Positions 16,953 to 26,720 of a stretch of DNA of 50,127 bases are shown in pieces (position 1 is the stretch's first letter; each line of letters begins with the position of its first letter). The stretch comes from Methylocystis suflitae (GTDB taxonomy: Bacteria; Pseudomonadota; Alphaproteobacteria; Rhizobiales; Beijerinckiaceae). The stretch is from positions 1 through 50,127 of the forward strand of contig NZ_JAMRYX010000201.1 of the NCBI RefSeq assembly GCF_024448135.1, written 5' to 3'. The notes under the pieces were generated by a model. The model did no database searches and was not told where the DNA came from. It saw only the letters and a list, made by a program, of their open reading frames with translations. A program made the translations under genes and the position numbers.

Positions 16953-18727
16953 CCGAACTCGGAGTCGTCGGCAATTGCTGCTTTGCGGCGCTCATCGATC
17001 GCGACGCCAAGGTGGTTTGGTGCTGCATCCCGAGGTTCGATAGCGAACCCGTCTTCCACAGTTTGCTTGGAGTCCAGAAAGGCGCCGAGGATTCAGGAAC
17101 TTTCGCCATCGAAATCGAAGACTATGTTCATAGCGAACAGTCTTATGATGACAATACCGCGATACTCGAAACCATCCTGCACGGCAAGCAGGGATCGGTG
17201 CGCATCAGAGATTTCGCGCCGCGCTTCTGGTGGCGTGATCGGCCGTTCTTGCCCCAGACCCTGGTGCGCAGACTGAAGCCGGTCTCGGGTAGCCCACGCA
17301 TTCGCATTCGCGTGCGTCCGCGCTTTGACTACGGCGCGTTGGCGCCGACGCTGACAAGGGGCTCCAATCATATTCGTTACGTCGGCCCGGATTTCACGCT
17401 GCGCCTGACGATGAATGCGCCAGTCGACTATGTTCACGACGAAACGCTCTTCAATCTCAATCATCCGATCGACTTGATCCTGGGAGTCGACGAAACGTTG
17501 GACGAGGGCGTCGCGGAGACCGCGCACGACTTCGAAACGCGCACACGCGACTATTGGCGGCGTTGGTCGCATCGGCTAGCGATTCCCTTCGAGTGGCAGG
17601 ACGCGGTCCTCCGTGCGGCCATCACTCTTAAACTTTGCACATATGAGCCGACCGGAGCGATCGTCGCGGCGCTGACGACGAGCATTCCCGAAGCGCCGGA
17701 TACGCAGCGTAACTGGGATTATCGCTATTGTTGGCTGCGGGACGCTTACTTCGTCGTCAGGGCTCTCAACCGGCTCGCGGCCGTGCGCAAGATGGAAAAT
17801 TATTTCGGCTGGTTGATGAATGTTGTGGCATCGGCCGTCGAAACAGACATTCAGCCAGTCTATGGCGTAGGTCTCGAATCCGTCTTGCAAGAGAAGATCG
17901 TATCCTCCTTGCCCGGATATCGCGGCATGGGGCCGGTACGTATCGGCAATCAGGCCTATCAGCATCTGCAATACGACAGCTATGGAAATGTCGTTCTCGG
18001 CGTAACCCAGGCTTTCCTCGATCAACGATTATTGTCGCCGCCGACGCGCATGGACTTTTTGCGTCTCGAAGCGATGGGACACAAGGCGCTGGCCGTCTAC
18101 GACAAGCCCGATGCAGGCATGTGGGAGCTACGCTCTCGCGCCAGCGTCCACACGACCTCCGCCCTGATGTGCTGGGCCGCGCTCGATCGTCTCAGCGTCA
18201 TAGCGGCGCATATCGGTGAACCTGATCGTGCTCAGGATTGGCGAACAAAGGCTGATCAGGTCAAACAGGTCATCGTCGACCGGGCCTGGTCGCCGAAACG
18301 GGAGTCTTTCGTCAGCGCCTTCGAGGGCGAACACCTCGACGCCGGTATATTGTTGATGGTCGAGGTCGGTTTTCTCGATCCCAACGACCCGCGCATGATT
18401 TCAACTGTCAGGCAAATTGAGAAGGTCCTGTCTCGCGGCCCGCATGTCTTGCGTTACGAAGCCGCGGATGATTTCGGCGTTCCCACGACAGCTTTCAATA
18501 GTTGCTCATTTTGGCGGATAGACGCATTGGCGCGCATGGGCCGTGGCGAGGAGGCGCGAGAATATTTCGAAGAACTGCTCGCCTGCCGTAACAAGCTCGG
18601 AATGATGTCGGAAGACGTCGACGTTCAAACGGGAGAAGGCTGGGGAAACTATCCGCAAACCTACTCGATGGTCGGCGTCATCAATTGCGCCACGCGGCTC
18701 TCGCGAGCGTGGGACAAAGCGATATGA
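16949..18727 (+). CDS. Glycoside hydrolase family 15 (glucoamylase/trehalase-like)
   Basis: 592 residues with two parts: an N-terminal beta-sandwich domain (about 1-225) starting ELGVVGNCCFAALIDRDA, where DARGxVxWxCxPRFDS-type residues recur, and a C-terminal (alpha/alpha)6 barrel. Barrel motifs include RNWDYRYCWLRDAYFVV (substrate-binding Arg-Asp), the general acid in DAGMWELRSR near residue 392, and SEDVDVQTGEGWGNYPQTYS near residue 560, where the general base lies. Bacterial two-domain members act on alpha-linked glucans or trehalose; the coupling to otsB favours trehalose or a related alpha-glucoside, which is inference. No signal peptide, so it is cytoplasmic. Confidence 0.92.
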   Translation: MTELGVVGNCCFAALIDRDAKVVWCCIPRFDSEPVFHSLLGVQKGAEDSGTFAIEIEDYVHSEQSYDDNTAILETILHGKQGSVRIRDFAPRFWWRDRPFLPQTLVRRLKPVSGSPRIRIRVRPRFDYGALAPTLTRGSNHIRYVGPDFTLRLTMNAPVDYVHDETLFNLNHPIDLILGVDETLDEGVAETAHDFETRTRDYWRRWSHRLAIPFEWQDAVLRAAITLKLCTYEPTGAIVAALTTSIPEAPDTQRNWDYRYCWLRDAYFVVRALNRLAAVRKMENYFGWLMNVVASAVETDIQPVYGVGLESVLQEKIVSSLPGYRGMGPVRIGNQAYQHLQYDSYGNVVLGVTQAFLDQRLLSPPTRMDFLRLEAMGHKALAVYDKPDAGMWELRSRASVHTTSALMCWAALDRLSVIAAHIGEPDRAQDWRTKADQVKQVIVDRAWSPKRESFVSAFEGEHLDAGILLMVEVGFLDPNDPRMISTVRQIEKVLSRGPHVLRYEAADDFGVPTTAFNSCSFWRIDALARMGRGEEAREYFEELLACRNKLGMMSEDVDVQTGEGWGNYPQTYSMVGVINCATRLSRAWDKAI

Positions 18728-18844
18728 GACGGTTGGCGGTTGGTCCGATCGGGTCGATGCGTCGCCTCTCACTCTTGTGGCCTGAAAGACTAAATGCCAA
18801 GCGTTTCCATCGACCGCCGGGATCGTCCCGATTTGCGGAACGGC

Positions 18845-20344
18845 TCACTCGTCCACTTGGCTCAAAGGCAGGCAGACCGCTTCGAGCGGTTTGCGCTCGG
18901 CAGCGATCCCCCAAAGCCATTCGACTATCGCCGCGCTGATCATCAGCGCCGCGCCCAGCGCATAGCCATCGAACACCCGTGCGCGTAGTCCCGTTCCGAT
19001 CAGCGTCCCTAAAAGCCAGGGGCTCATCACGCCGCCCACCAGCGTTCCGAGCGCATAGAAAACGGCGATGACGAGCGCGCGGATTTCGAGAGGAAAAATT
19101 TCGCTGACGGTAAGATAGGCGGAGCTTGCCGCCGCCGAAGCGACGAAAAAGACGGCGGCCCAACCCGCGGTTTGTTGCGTGGCCGTCAACATGCCCTCTT
19201 CGAAGAGATAGCCGACGCCGAGCAGCAACATCCCGGAAATGGCGTAGGTGGCGCTGATCATGACCCTGCGTCCCACCGTGTCGAAAAACCTGCCAAGCAG
19301 CAACGGACCGAGAAAATTACCGCAAGCCAGAGCAAGAAGATGCCAGCCGATCTGGCCACTGTCGATGCCGTAGAAATCGGTCAAAATCAGCGCATAGGTG
19401 AAGAACACCGCATTATAGAGGAAAGCCTGCGACGCCATCAGGGCGAGTCCGACGAGCGTCCGCCGAGGATAAAGGCGAAACATCGCCCAATAGATTTCGC
19501 GCAGCGGCGTGTAGGCGCGCGCTCTGAGCCTGATTGTTGGCGTATGGTCGGCGTCAGCTTCTCGCCATTGGCGCGCGCATTGCTTCTCGATCGCGGCGAC
19601 GATCTCTTCGGCTTCGCGCTCTCGCCCGTGAAGCATGAGCCAGCGCGGGCTTTCGGGAATCCATCGGCGCATCAGGAGAATCAGAAGACCAAGCGCGGCG
19701 CCGATCAGGAACGCCAGGCGCCAACCGAAGGCGGGGTCGACGATCGCCGGATCGAGGAAAAGGAGCGAACCGAGCGCGCCCGCCGCCGCGCCCAACCAAA
19801 AACTTCCATTGATCACGAGATCGGTCCATCCGCGAACGCGGGCCGGAATCAACTCCTGGATGGCCGAGTTTACGGCGGCGTATTCTCCGCCGATGCCGCA
19901 GCCGACGAAAAAACGGAAGAAGGCGAAACTTTCCGCGCTCCATGACGCCGCCGTCGCAGCCGCCGCTGCAAGATAGACAGCCAGGGTGACGAAGAAGAGC
20001 TTTCGTCGGCCAAGACGATCCGTCATCCAGCCAAACAGCAAAGCGCCCAAAACCGCGCCGCAAAGATAGGCGCTGCTCGCCCATCCTATTTCCGCGCTGG
20101 TCAATCCCAAGCCGGCGGTCTGCCTGAGAACGCCGGCGACGGCGCCTGCAAGCGTCACTTCGAGGCCGTCAAGCACCCATGTCACGCCGAGCGCGACGAC
20201 GACCAAAGTATGAAAGCGGCTCCAAGGCAAAGCGTCGAGTCTCGCGGGGACGCTCGTTTCCACGACCATTTCGGATTCGGCGCCTTCGTGAGGCCGAGTC
20301 GCGATCAAAGACCGTGGCGCATTCCCGTCCTGAAACCAGCTCAT
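18845..20344 (-). CDS. MFS transporter, sugar-porter/metabolite:H+ symporter type
   Basis: 499 residues with about 12 membrane helices. After a ~40-residue N-tail the first helix contains VTWVLDGLEVTLAGAV (Asp-Gly-Leu-Glu, typical of the metabolite:H+ symporter and sialate/benzoate porter groups). GWMTDRLGRRKLFF is MFS motif A, RFFVGCGIGGEYAAVNSAIQE the helix-4 motif and PESPRWLM the loop motif of sugar porters. Helix 7-12 include VSEIFPLEIRAL. An internal start at MVVETSVPARL (residue 26) is also possible. It converges on the GH15 gene. The substrate is unknown; a sugar or organic acid fits the neighbourhood. Confidence 0.9.
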   Translation of the reverse strand: MSWFQDGNAPRSLIATRPHEGAESEMVVETSVPARLDALPWSRFHTLVVVALGVTWVLDGLEVTLAGAVAGVLRQTAGLGLTSAEIGWASSAYLCGAVLGALLFGWMTDRLGRRKLFFVTLAVYLAAAAATAASWSAESFAFFRFFVGCGIGGEYAAVNSAIQELIPARVRGWTDLVINGSFWLGAAAGALGSLLFLDPAIVDPAFGWRLAFLIGAALGLLILLMRRWIPESPRWLMLHGREREAEEIVAAIEKQCARQWREADADHTPTIRLRARAYTPLREIYWAMFRLYPRRTLVGLALMASQAFLYNAVFFTYALILTDFYGIDSGQIGWHLLALACGNFLGPLLLGRFFDTVGRRVMISATYAISGMLLLGVGYLFEEGMLTATQQTAGWAAVFFVASAAASSAYLTVSEIFPLEIRALVIAVFYALGTLVGGVMSPWLLGTLIGTGLRARVFDGYALGAALMISAAIVEWLWGIAAERKPLEAVCLPLSQVDE

Positions 20345-20705
20345 AGCGCCGAGAGGCGTATCGTTCTCATCATGCGCTGCTTTGGATCGCCGAATGTTCG
20401 TCGATGGCCTTTGCGGTCAGATGCGCATGCATTGAAGCCTTCCTGCATTCGGTCCTCGCACCAAATGTCCGTCGGATGATGTGTGTCGTCACTGGCGCGG
20501 AGCAATCGTTCTCGTTCACTTTGACGTAAACATGATTGGTGTCGGCAAGAATTGTGTCGCCAATACGGTTTTGAACAAAACATCATAGGATCAGGGCGTG
20601 GCAATCATGGGAATCGTGTGAAGGATTTCGTTGCCCCGACAAAGCTTGCGGGCGCGTTTTCTTGATTCGCATGAGTTGGGGTTCTTCAGGCCGCAATCGC
20701 TGTCA
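20345..20705. other. No supported gene
   Basis: Frames in this 360-bp stretch lack recognisable domains or ribosome sites. It should contain the MFS gene promoter near its left border. Confidence 0.4.
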
Positions 20706-20831
20706 ATGCCGATGAAGCCGCCGGCATTCGCGCGGCCTTCCAGTTCCTTCTATAGAGGTGTCGCGTTGATCCTTCTCACTGGATGCACTGGCAATCCGGC
20801 GAGCACATTGGCTAGTCATGGCGAGGGATAG
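20706..20831 (+). CDS. Short lipoprotein-like peptide, possibly a truncated gene
   Basis: ATG at 20706 (MPMKPPAFARPSSSF) leads to a hydrophobic segment with lipobox L-L-T-G-C (VALILLTGC) and a 14-residue tail ending at TAG 20829-20831. The short mature part after the lipidated Cys (TGNPASTLASHGEG) resembles the start of cytochrome oxidase subunit II lipoproteins, but the copper domain is absent. It could be a genuine small lipoprotein or a cut-off N-terminus. Confidence 0.3.
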   Translation: MPMKPPAFARPSSSFYRGVALILLTGCTGNPASTLASHGEG

Positions 20832-21234
20832 TCGTCATTTGGATTATATGTCCTGAACAGCGTCTGCGCGCTGGGCGCGCGCCGCCCGTTTTTACGCCGC
20901 GTCCGCGAAGAATCAGATGTTCCGTCCCTCCGCGAGGCCGTGCATCACGTGAATGCGCGCCACATCGGAATTCTTGCATATCATCAACAAAAAATGGCCA
21001 CAGCCAATCGATAGAGCCATACTATGCGAGCACAAGCGACATTGGGCGCCCTGCGACGATCGTAGTTCAGCGAGCGTTCAGAATAAGCCGCGCAATTTCT
21101 TGTGGCGATCTTCAGGGCAATCCGCCGCATTCTCAGCCACGTTTGTTGTTCGCACTGTCATCGTCCCTCCCGGCGACCGCCGGGCGAGATGAACCGAGCA
21201 CACAGCAGATCAGGAAGTCCGGGAACATGGGATC
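20832..21234. other. No supported gene upstream of the ABC exporter
   Basis: No conserved frame is visible. The region presumably carries the promoter of the gene starting at 21235. Confidence 0.4.
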
Positions 21235-23085
21235 ATGAGCGCAATTACCCAAATCGCCTTGCAGCGCATGAACGGGATGCGATCGCGGCGTCGAGAGGAC
21301 AGGCGGTTAGCGGCGCGAACGGCTCCAGCGTCGATGCGCCCAATCCGCTTCATCGCATCTTACGTCCGCCGCCACCCTCTTTCCCATGCGATGGTCTTTC
21401 TTTCGGTGATTGCGGCAGTGGCCTTCGCCACGCCGCTGTCTCAGTACGCCGTCAAGAACCTGGTGGATATGCTAGCGGCCCACGATATCGCTCATGTCTG
21501 GGAGGCCTTCGCAATACTCGCCGCCGTCGTCGCGGCTGATAACATGACCTGGCGCGTTGGGGGTTGGGTCGCTTCCCATACATTCGTCACCGTCACTGGC
21601 GATATCCGGCGTGATCTGTTCGAACACCTGACTGGCCATGCCCCAGCTTATTTCGCTGACAGGTTGCCCGGCACGCTAGCCGCACGCATCACCGGCACTG
21701 CCAACGCGGCGTTCCAGACCGAGAGCGTGTTCGTCTGGAACGTGCTGCCGCCGTGCCTCGCTATCATCTTCTCGATCTGTCTGCTCGCGATGGTCGATCC
21801 GGTCATGGCGGGTTTCTTGGCGCTCACCTCGGGCGGACTTGCCTGGATCCTATTACGTTGGGCAGCTCGCGGCGGGTCGCTGCATCAGGAATATGCGAGC
21901 TCCGCTGCGGCCGTGGATGGCGAATTGGTGGATGTGATCAATAATATTTCAGTCGTACGCGCTTTCAGCGCCTTGATGCGAGAGCGGGAGCGCTTCGCTG
22001 AATGCGTGAAGCGGGAAATGCATTCGCGGGGGCAATCGCTCCGCTATCTTGAAAAATTGCGGCTCTTCCATGCCGCCGCGACCGCTGTTTTGACGACCAT
22101 GATGCTCGGCTGGGCATTGCTGCTGTGGAATGCGGGAAACGCCACCACCGGTGACGTCGTATTGGTCAGCACGCTCGCCTTCAGCATTCTGCACGGCACT
22201 CGAGATCTCGCCGTCTCTCTGGTGAACATGACGCAGGATCTCGCTCGTCTTTCGGAGGCGCTGGCGACGCTGCTGCTGCCACATGAGATGACCGACGCGG
22301 AAAATGCGCGGCCCTTACCAGCGCGTCGTGGCGACGTAACATTCGAGCAGGTCAGCTTCGCCTATCCGGGCGGCTCGCCGGTGCTGCACAATTTCTGTCT
22401 CAACGTGGAAGCTGGACAACGCGTCGGCCTAGTTGGGCGCTCGGGCGGGGGCAAGTCAACCGTGCTCGCTTTGCTCCAGCGATTCCGGTTGGCTTCCTCG
22501 GGTCGTATCCTCATCGATGGTCACGATATCACGCAAATGACTGAGGAAAGCCTGCGAAACTCAATATCTGTGGTGCCGCAGGACGTGATGTTGTTCCATC
22601 GATCCGTGCTGGAGAATATACGCTACGGCCGGCCCGACGCGAGCATCGAAGAAGTGTATGCCGCGGCCAAGGCGGCCGGATGCGGGGAGTTCATCGCCGG
22701 GATGCCTCAAGGCTATGAGACGCTTGTAGGCGAACGCGGCGTCAAGCTTTCCGGCGGTCAACGTCAGCGGCTGGCGATAGCCCGCGCTTTCCTGCGCAAC
22801 GCGCCGGTGCTGCTGCTGGATGAAGCAACCAGCGCGCTTGATGGCGAAAGCGAAAGAGCGGTTCACCACGCTCTGGACCGCCTGAAGCGAGATCGCACCG
22901 TGATCGCGGTCGCACACAGGCTTTCGACACTGCAGGATTTTGATCGGATCGTGGTGATACAGGATGGCCGCATTCTGCAGGACGGTAGTCCGACGGAACT
23001 GGAGACGACGGATGGTCCCTATCAGGATCTATTGAAACATCAGCGAGCCAACGCCCCGGGGGTTTCGGAGTGCAAAACTGCCTGA
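21235..23085 (+). CDS. ABC exporter, fused permease and ATPase (MsbA/ATM1-type half transporter)
   Basis: 616 residues. Residues ~50-330 form a type I exporter membrane domain with six helices; the second helix region carries TGDIRRDLFEHLTGHAPAYFADR, the typical coupling segment. The nucleotide-binding domain shows Walker A GRSGGGKST near 401-409, Q-loop VPQDVMLF, signature LSGGQRQRLAIA near 506, Walker B VLLLDEATSALD near 525 and H-loop VAHRLS near 560. It must dimerise. The domain order and sequence fit exporters of lipids, peptides or glycoconjugates; the next gene is a glycosyltransferase, suggesting a glycolipid or saccharide substrate, which is inference. Confidence 0.93.
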   Translation: MSAITQIALQRMNGMRSRRREDRRLAARTAPASMRPIRFIASYVRRHPLSHAMVFLSVIAAVAFATPLSQYAVKNLVDMLAAHDIAHVWEAFAILAAVVAADNMTWRVGGWVASHTFVTVTGDIRRDLFEHLTGHAPAYFADRLPGTLAARITGTANAAFQTESVFVWNVLPPCLAIIFSICLLAMVDPVMAGFLALTSGGLAWILLRWAARGGSLHQEYASSAAAVDGELVDVINNISVVRAFSALMRERERFAECVKREMHSRGQSLRYLEKLRLFHAAATAVLTTMMLGWALLLWNAGNATTGDVVLVSTLAFSILHGTRDLAVSLVNMTQDLARLSEALATLLLPHEMTDAENARPLPARRGDVTFEQVSFAYPGGSPVLHNFCLNVEAGQRVGLVGRSGGGKSTVLALLQRFRLASSGRILIDGHDITQMTEESLRNSISVVPQDVMLFHRSVLENIRYGRPDASIEEVYAAAKAAGCGEFIAGMPQGYETLVGERGVKLSGGQRQRLAIARAFLRNAPVLLLDEATSALDGESERAVHHALDRLKRDRTVIAVAHRLSTLQDFDRIVVIQDGRILQDGSPTELETTDGPYQDLLKHQRANAPGVSECKTA

Positions 23086-23306
23086 AATCTTAAGTGAGGT
23101 TACGTGACGCGTCGGCCATCATTGCCGCCGTCCGACGTACGCGGGATCGGAAAAGCTCGGTTCAAACTCGGAAGGCTTCGCGTCGAGAGCGCCGGGCGCC
23201 TGATATCAAAACATGCGGCGCGCGCCGCATGTCCTGAACCAAATCCGCAGCCTTTCGTCGAGTTCTCATCGAGAGCCTTCGTCAGAGCCTAATTCATGGA
23301 GGTCAC

Positions 23307-24383
23307 GTGTTGCGCATCGCTCAGATTTCGCCGCTTCACGAAGCGGTTCCGCCGGTGCTGTATGGCGGCACCGAACGAACTATTTCGTGGTTGACAGAGG
23401 AACTTATCGAGCTTGGCCACGATGTTACACTATTTGCAAGCGGAGACTCGCAAACTAGCGCGCAGTTGGAGCCCATGTGGCCTCGGGCGCTCAGACTCGA
23501 TGGCTCGGTGTCGGATCCAAATGCGCTCCACATTGCGATGATCGAACACATTTACCTGCGTGCCGGAGAGTTCGATCTAATGCATTTCCATCTCGATTAT
23601 TTTCCTTTTGCTGTGATGTCGCGGCAAGCGACGCCTTTCTTAACCACGCTCCACGGCCGACTCGATTTGCCTGAGCATCAGCCCGTATTTGGCGCCTTCC
23701 CAACAGTTCCACTCGTGTCGGTGTCGAATTCGCAACGCCATCCACTTCGGAACGCCAATTGGGTTGGCACAGTACCCCATGGTTTGCCGATAGATTTGCT
23801 TACGCCTCGACCCACGACTCCGTCCTATCTTGCTTTTCTTGGCCGCATCTGCCCGGAGAAAGGCGTGGATCGCGCTATTCGAATTGCTAAACGAAGCGGT
23901 TTGCCACTTAGAATCGCGGCAAAGGTCGATCCTGCGGACCAGAGCTATTTTAACCAAGCTATCCGCCCGCAGCTGGACGAACCTCACGTCGATTTCATCG
24001 GGGAAATTTCGGATGCGCAGAAACCGGATTTCCTAAGCGGCGCCATAGCGTTGATTGTGCCAATCGATTGGCCCGAGCCGTTCGGACTCGTAATGATCGA
24101 GGCGATGGCCTGCGGAACCCCAGTGATCGCCTTCAATCGGGGCTCCGTTCCGGAGGTGATCGAGGATGGCCTGACGGGTCGCATCGTCGAAGACGAGTCG
24201 AGCGCGGTTGACGCCATATGGGGGATTGACCGGTTATCGCGGAACGCCATCAGGAAGCGTTTCGAAGAACGCTTTACGGCGCGCAGGATGGCGGAACAAT
24301 ATCTGAAGATCTACAGGCATTTGATTGGTGACGTCCTGCCCCACTCGGAGCTTGCGCGTGCATTCAGGCCAATAACCGCCTAG
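23307..24383 (+). CDS. Glycosyltransferase family 4 (GT-B)
   Basis: 358 residues, starting with GTG at 23307 behind GGAGG four bases upstream. The N-terminal Rossmann domain begins LRIAQISPLHEAVPPVLYGGTERTI, with the nucleotide-loop Gly-Gly typical of GT4. The C-terminal domain has FLGRICPEKGVDRAI, IGEISDAQKPDFLSGA and the EX7E motif in WPEPFGLVMIEAMACGTPVIAF near residue 256. These features indicate a retaining transferase using a nucleotide sugar. It lies 220 bp after the ABC exporter on the same strand. The acceptor cannot be deduced. No membrane helix. Confidence 0.93.
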   Translation: MLRIAQISPLHEAVPPVLYGGTERTISWLTEELIELGHDVTLFASGDSQTSAQLEPMWPRALRLDGSVSDPNALHIAMIEHIYLRAGEFDLMHFHLDYFPFAVMSRQATPFLTTLHGRLDLPEHQPVFGAFPTVPLVSVSNSQRHPLRNANWVGTVPHGLPIDLLTPRPTTPSYLAFLGRICPEKGVDRAIRIAKRSGLPLRIAAKVDPADQSYFNQAIRPQLDEPHVDFIGEISDAQKPDFLSGAIALIVPIDWPEPFGLVMIEAMACGTPVIAFNRGSVPEVIEDGLTGRIVEDESSAVDAIWGIDRLSRNAIRKRFEERFTARRMAEQYLKIYRHLIGDVLPHSELARAFRPITA

Positions 24384-24717
24384 GTGTTTAGTCCCGGCAC
24401 GTGATGGAGCGGATCAAGTTTGAATCGATTTAGGTCCCTTGTCCAAATTTTAGAGATGTATTCGTAGGGGTTAGGCCTTTCAGCGTCTTGAGCGGTTCGA
24501 TTGATTGGAGTGCGGCGGCGAGACGTAGGCCCGCGGCGAAGCCGGCGCGCTTTGGAAGGCCTGGATTGTATGGGTCTTTGCGAAGTTGCTTCGCTTGGTT
24601 CATCGCTTCGCGAACGTTTTGGTCGTGGATATAGCGGCGCGGCTCTATTTTGTTTGGAGCGCGCTCGAGCGTGGCGATGGTTCCGAAGATGAGCCGCCAA
24701 GGGCATAAGAGCGCCAC
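24381..24717 (-). pseudogene. Transposase C-terminal remnant (IS481/IS3-like)
   Basis: Two minus-strand frames overlap. One reads EPLKTLKGLTP and then diverges; shifting the frame continues PYEYISKIWTRDLNRFKLDP and ends HHVPGLNT. 'LKTLKGLTPYEFICK...DPIHHMPGLNT' is the C-terminal signature of IS481-like integrase-core transposases. A one-base indel near 24440 therefore breaks it. The upstream portion of the same frame (VREAMNQAKQLRKDPYNP) is helical and I do not recognise it; it may belong to a different gene. Confidence 0.5.
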
Positions 24718-24967
24718 TTTTTGCGCGTACCAGGTGACATCATTTCCTTGTCATGAAGATCAAGGGGGCAGCGCGCGGTTCTCTCTACATTTGCCGCGGG
24801 CCGCCTCAAATTTGAAGGTGGTAATGGCCAATGAGCTTTGACGCGAATTGCGTCGACGATCGTGATCGTCGCGATACAGTCTGTAATTGCTTCGAGTTCA
24901 ACGGAGACGGAGTTCCGATTGACCCATGCCCATGAGCGGCGTGGTCAGACATGCGGAAGGTCGGCGG

Positions 24968-26302
24968 ATGATTTGCAGAACCGCTCTTATCGCGACCGGA
25001 ATTGCTATCGGCGCCGGATGCGCCACGCTCGGCCAACACGCGCGCGCTTTTGTCAGCGCGCCGTCGCTCGCGGCTTCCGCCGACACCTACAAGCACTTGA
25101 GCCTTTTTGGCGACGTGTTCGACAAGGTGCGCGCCGACTATGCCGAGAAGCCCGACGAGCGGAAACTCGTCGAAAACGCCATCAACGGCATGCTCACCTC
25201 GCTCGATCCGCATTCGAGCTACCTTGACGCCAAAGCTTTCAAGGACATGCGGACCCAGACCGAAGGCAAGTTCGGCGGCCTGGGCATCGAGGTCACGCAG
25301 GAAGACGGGCTCGTCAAGGTGGTGACGCCGATCGACGACACGCCAGCCTCGCGCGCCGGCGTCATGTCCGGCGATCTCATCGGCGCGATCGACGACGAGC
25401 CGGTGCAGGGCATGACGCTCAACCAGGCCGTCGACAAGATGCGCGGCGCGATCAACACGCCGGTGAAGCTGACGATCTTCCGCGGCAAGAACAAGGTCGA
25501 ACTCAAGCTGACGCGCGTCGAGATCCACATCAAGTCGGTGCGCGCGCGCAAGCAGGACGACGACATTTCCTATATCCGCATCTCGCAGTTCAACGAGGAG
25601 ACGGCGGAAGGCCTGCGCAACGCCATGGCCAAGGCGCAGCAGGACATTCCGGCGGACAAGTTCAAAGGCTACATCCTCGATCTGCGCAACAATCCGGGCG
25701 GCTTGCTGGATCAGTCCATCCAGGTCGTCAACTCCTTCATCGACAAGGGCGAGATCGTTTCGACGCGCGGCCGCAACGCCGATGAGACGCGGCGCTACAA
25801 CGCGCGCCCCGGCGATCTCTCGAAGGGCAAGCCGGTCGTGGTGTTGATCAACGGCGGTTCGGCCTCGGCCTCAGAGATCGTCGCCGGCGCGCTGCAGGAC
25901 CATAAGCGCGCGACGCTCATCGGCACGCGCTCCTTCGGGAAGGGATCGGTGCAGGCCATCATTCCGCTCGGCGGGAACGATGGCGCGCTGCGGCTCACCA
26001 CGGCGCGTTATTACACGCCATCGGGCCGCTCGATTCAGGCCAAAGGCATCGAACCAAACATTACTCTGCTGCAGGACGTGCCGGACGAACTGAAGGGTAA
26101 GGACGACACCAAGGGCGAAGCCTCCCTCAGAGACCATCTTAAGAATGGCGTAGATGAGAAGTCGGGGTCGCAGGCCTATGTGCCGCCGGATGAGAAGAAC
26201 GATAAGCAACTCGCCGCGGCGGTCGAGTTGCTGCATGGCAAACGGCGGGCGCCACTTGGTCCGCCGCCAGCTCCGAAGGACGGCGTGAACAAGCCCGAGT
26301 AG
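24968..26302 (+). CDS. ctpA: C-terminal processing periplasmic protease, S41 family (CtpA-like)
   Basis: Start at 24968 preceded by GGAAGG; the product of ~444 residues begins with a signal peptide (ICRTALIATGIAIGAG, possible lipid-type Cys at G-C-A). It has the usual order: N-terminal helical region DVFDKVRADYAEKPDERKLVENAI, PDZ domain from FGGLGIEVTQEDGLVKVV to LTIFRG, then the catalytic core with YILDLRNNPGGLLD, Ser in INGGSASASEIVAGAL, and Lys in IGTRSFGKGSVQ, a Ser-Lys dyad. The C-tail is hydrophilic and Pro-rich. In alphaproteobacteria the housekeeping ctpA sits beside rppH or a NlpD-like gene; here it stands alone among mobile DNA, so it may be an extra copy. Confidence 0.92.
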   Translation: MICRTALIATGIAIGAGCATLGQHARAFVSAPSLAASADTYKHLSLFGDVFDKVRADYAEKPDERKLVENAINGMLTSLDPHSSYLDAKAFKDMRTQTEGKFGGLGIEVTQEDGLVKVVTPIDDTPASRAGVMSGDLIGAIDDEPVQGMTLNQAVDKMRGAINTPVKLTIFRGKNKVELKLTRVEIHIKSVRARKQDDDISYIRISQFNEETAEGLRNAMAKAQQDIPADKFKGYILDLRNNPGGLLDQSIQVVNSFIDKGEIVSTRGRNADETRRYNARPGDLSKGKPVVVLINGGSASASEIVAGALQDHKRATLIGTRSFGKGSVQAIIPLGGNDGALRLTTARYYTPSGRSIQAKGIEPNITLLQDVPDELKGKDDTKGEASLRDHLKNGVDEKSGSQAYVPPDEKNDKQLAAAVELLHGKRRAPLGPPPAPKDGVNKPE

Positions 26303-26454
26303 GCGCCTTCGTCAAGAGCATCCTGTAGCCGACGCGAGATCTCCGTGATTTGGCGGACCGGAATAATGAGCGGACCGCCACGACCAGAGAGACAATCGCT
26401 GAGCTCTATGACCTTTTCCGAGATCTCGATATCGGCGGATCGCTTCCTTCAGCT

Positions 26455-26720
26455 AGAAGATCGACGCTGCTTTCCGCAATAACGAAGCCTGCGAGCGCAT
26501 CGCTGGAATCAAGGGCGTCGCCCAGCCACGCCCGTCGTCGCAGCAATCGGAGACGAATCCGAATTCAAGAACGCCCGCCATCTTGCCGCCTGGGCGGGCC
26601 TCATGCCGCGGCAGTTCACCAGCGGAGATTGTAAAGTCTTGTTGGGCGTCGCGGCAGCCAGCACCGCTACAGTCAGCTACCGTACGGACGGTCCCAACAG
26701 GACCGACCGGACCAATCAAT
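26455..26720 (+). pseudogene. IS110-family transposase, C-terminal remnant
   Basis: One frame reads AFRNNEACERIAGIKGV, then a second frame continues VVAAIGDESEFKNARHLAAW, AGLMPRQFTSGDCKVLLGV. Together these form the helix-hairpin-helix and following block of the IS110 transposase_20 domain. A frameshift lies near 26517. N-terminal DEDD domain is absent. Confidence 0.65.

Noticed and set aside
24838-25227. 129-codon plus-strand frame before and over ctpA
   Set aside because: It overlaps the CtpA N-terminus in another frame and has no start signal.
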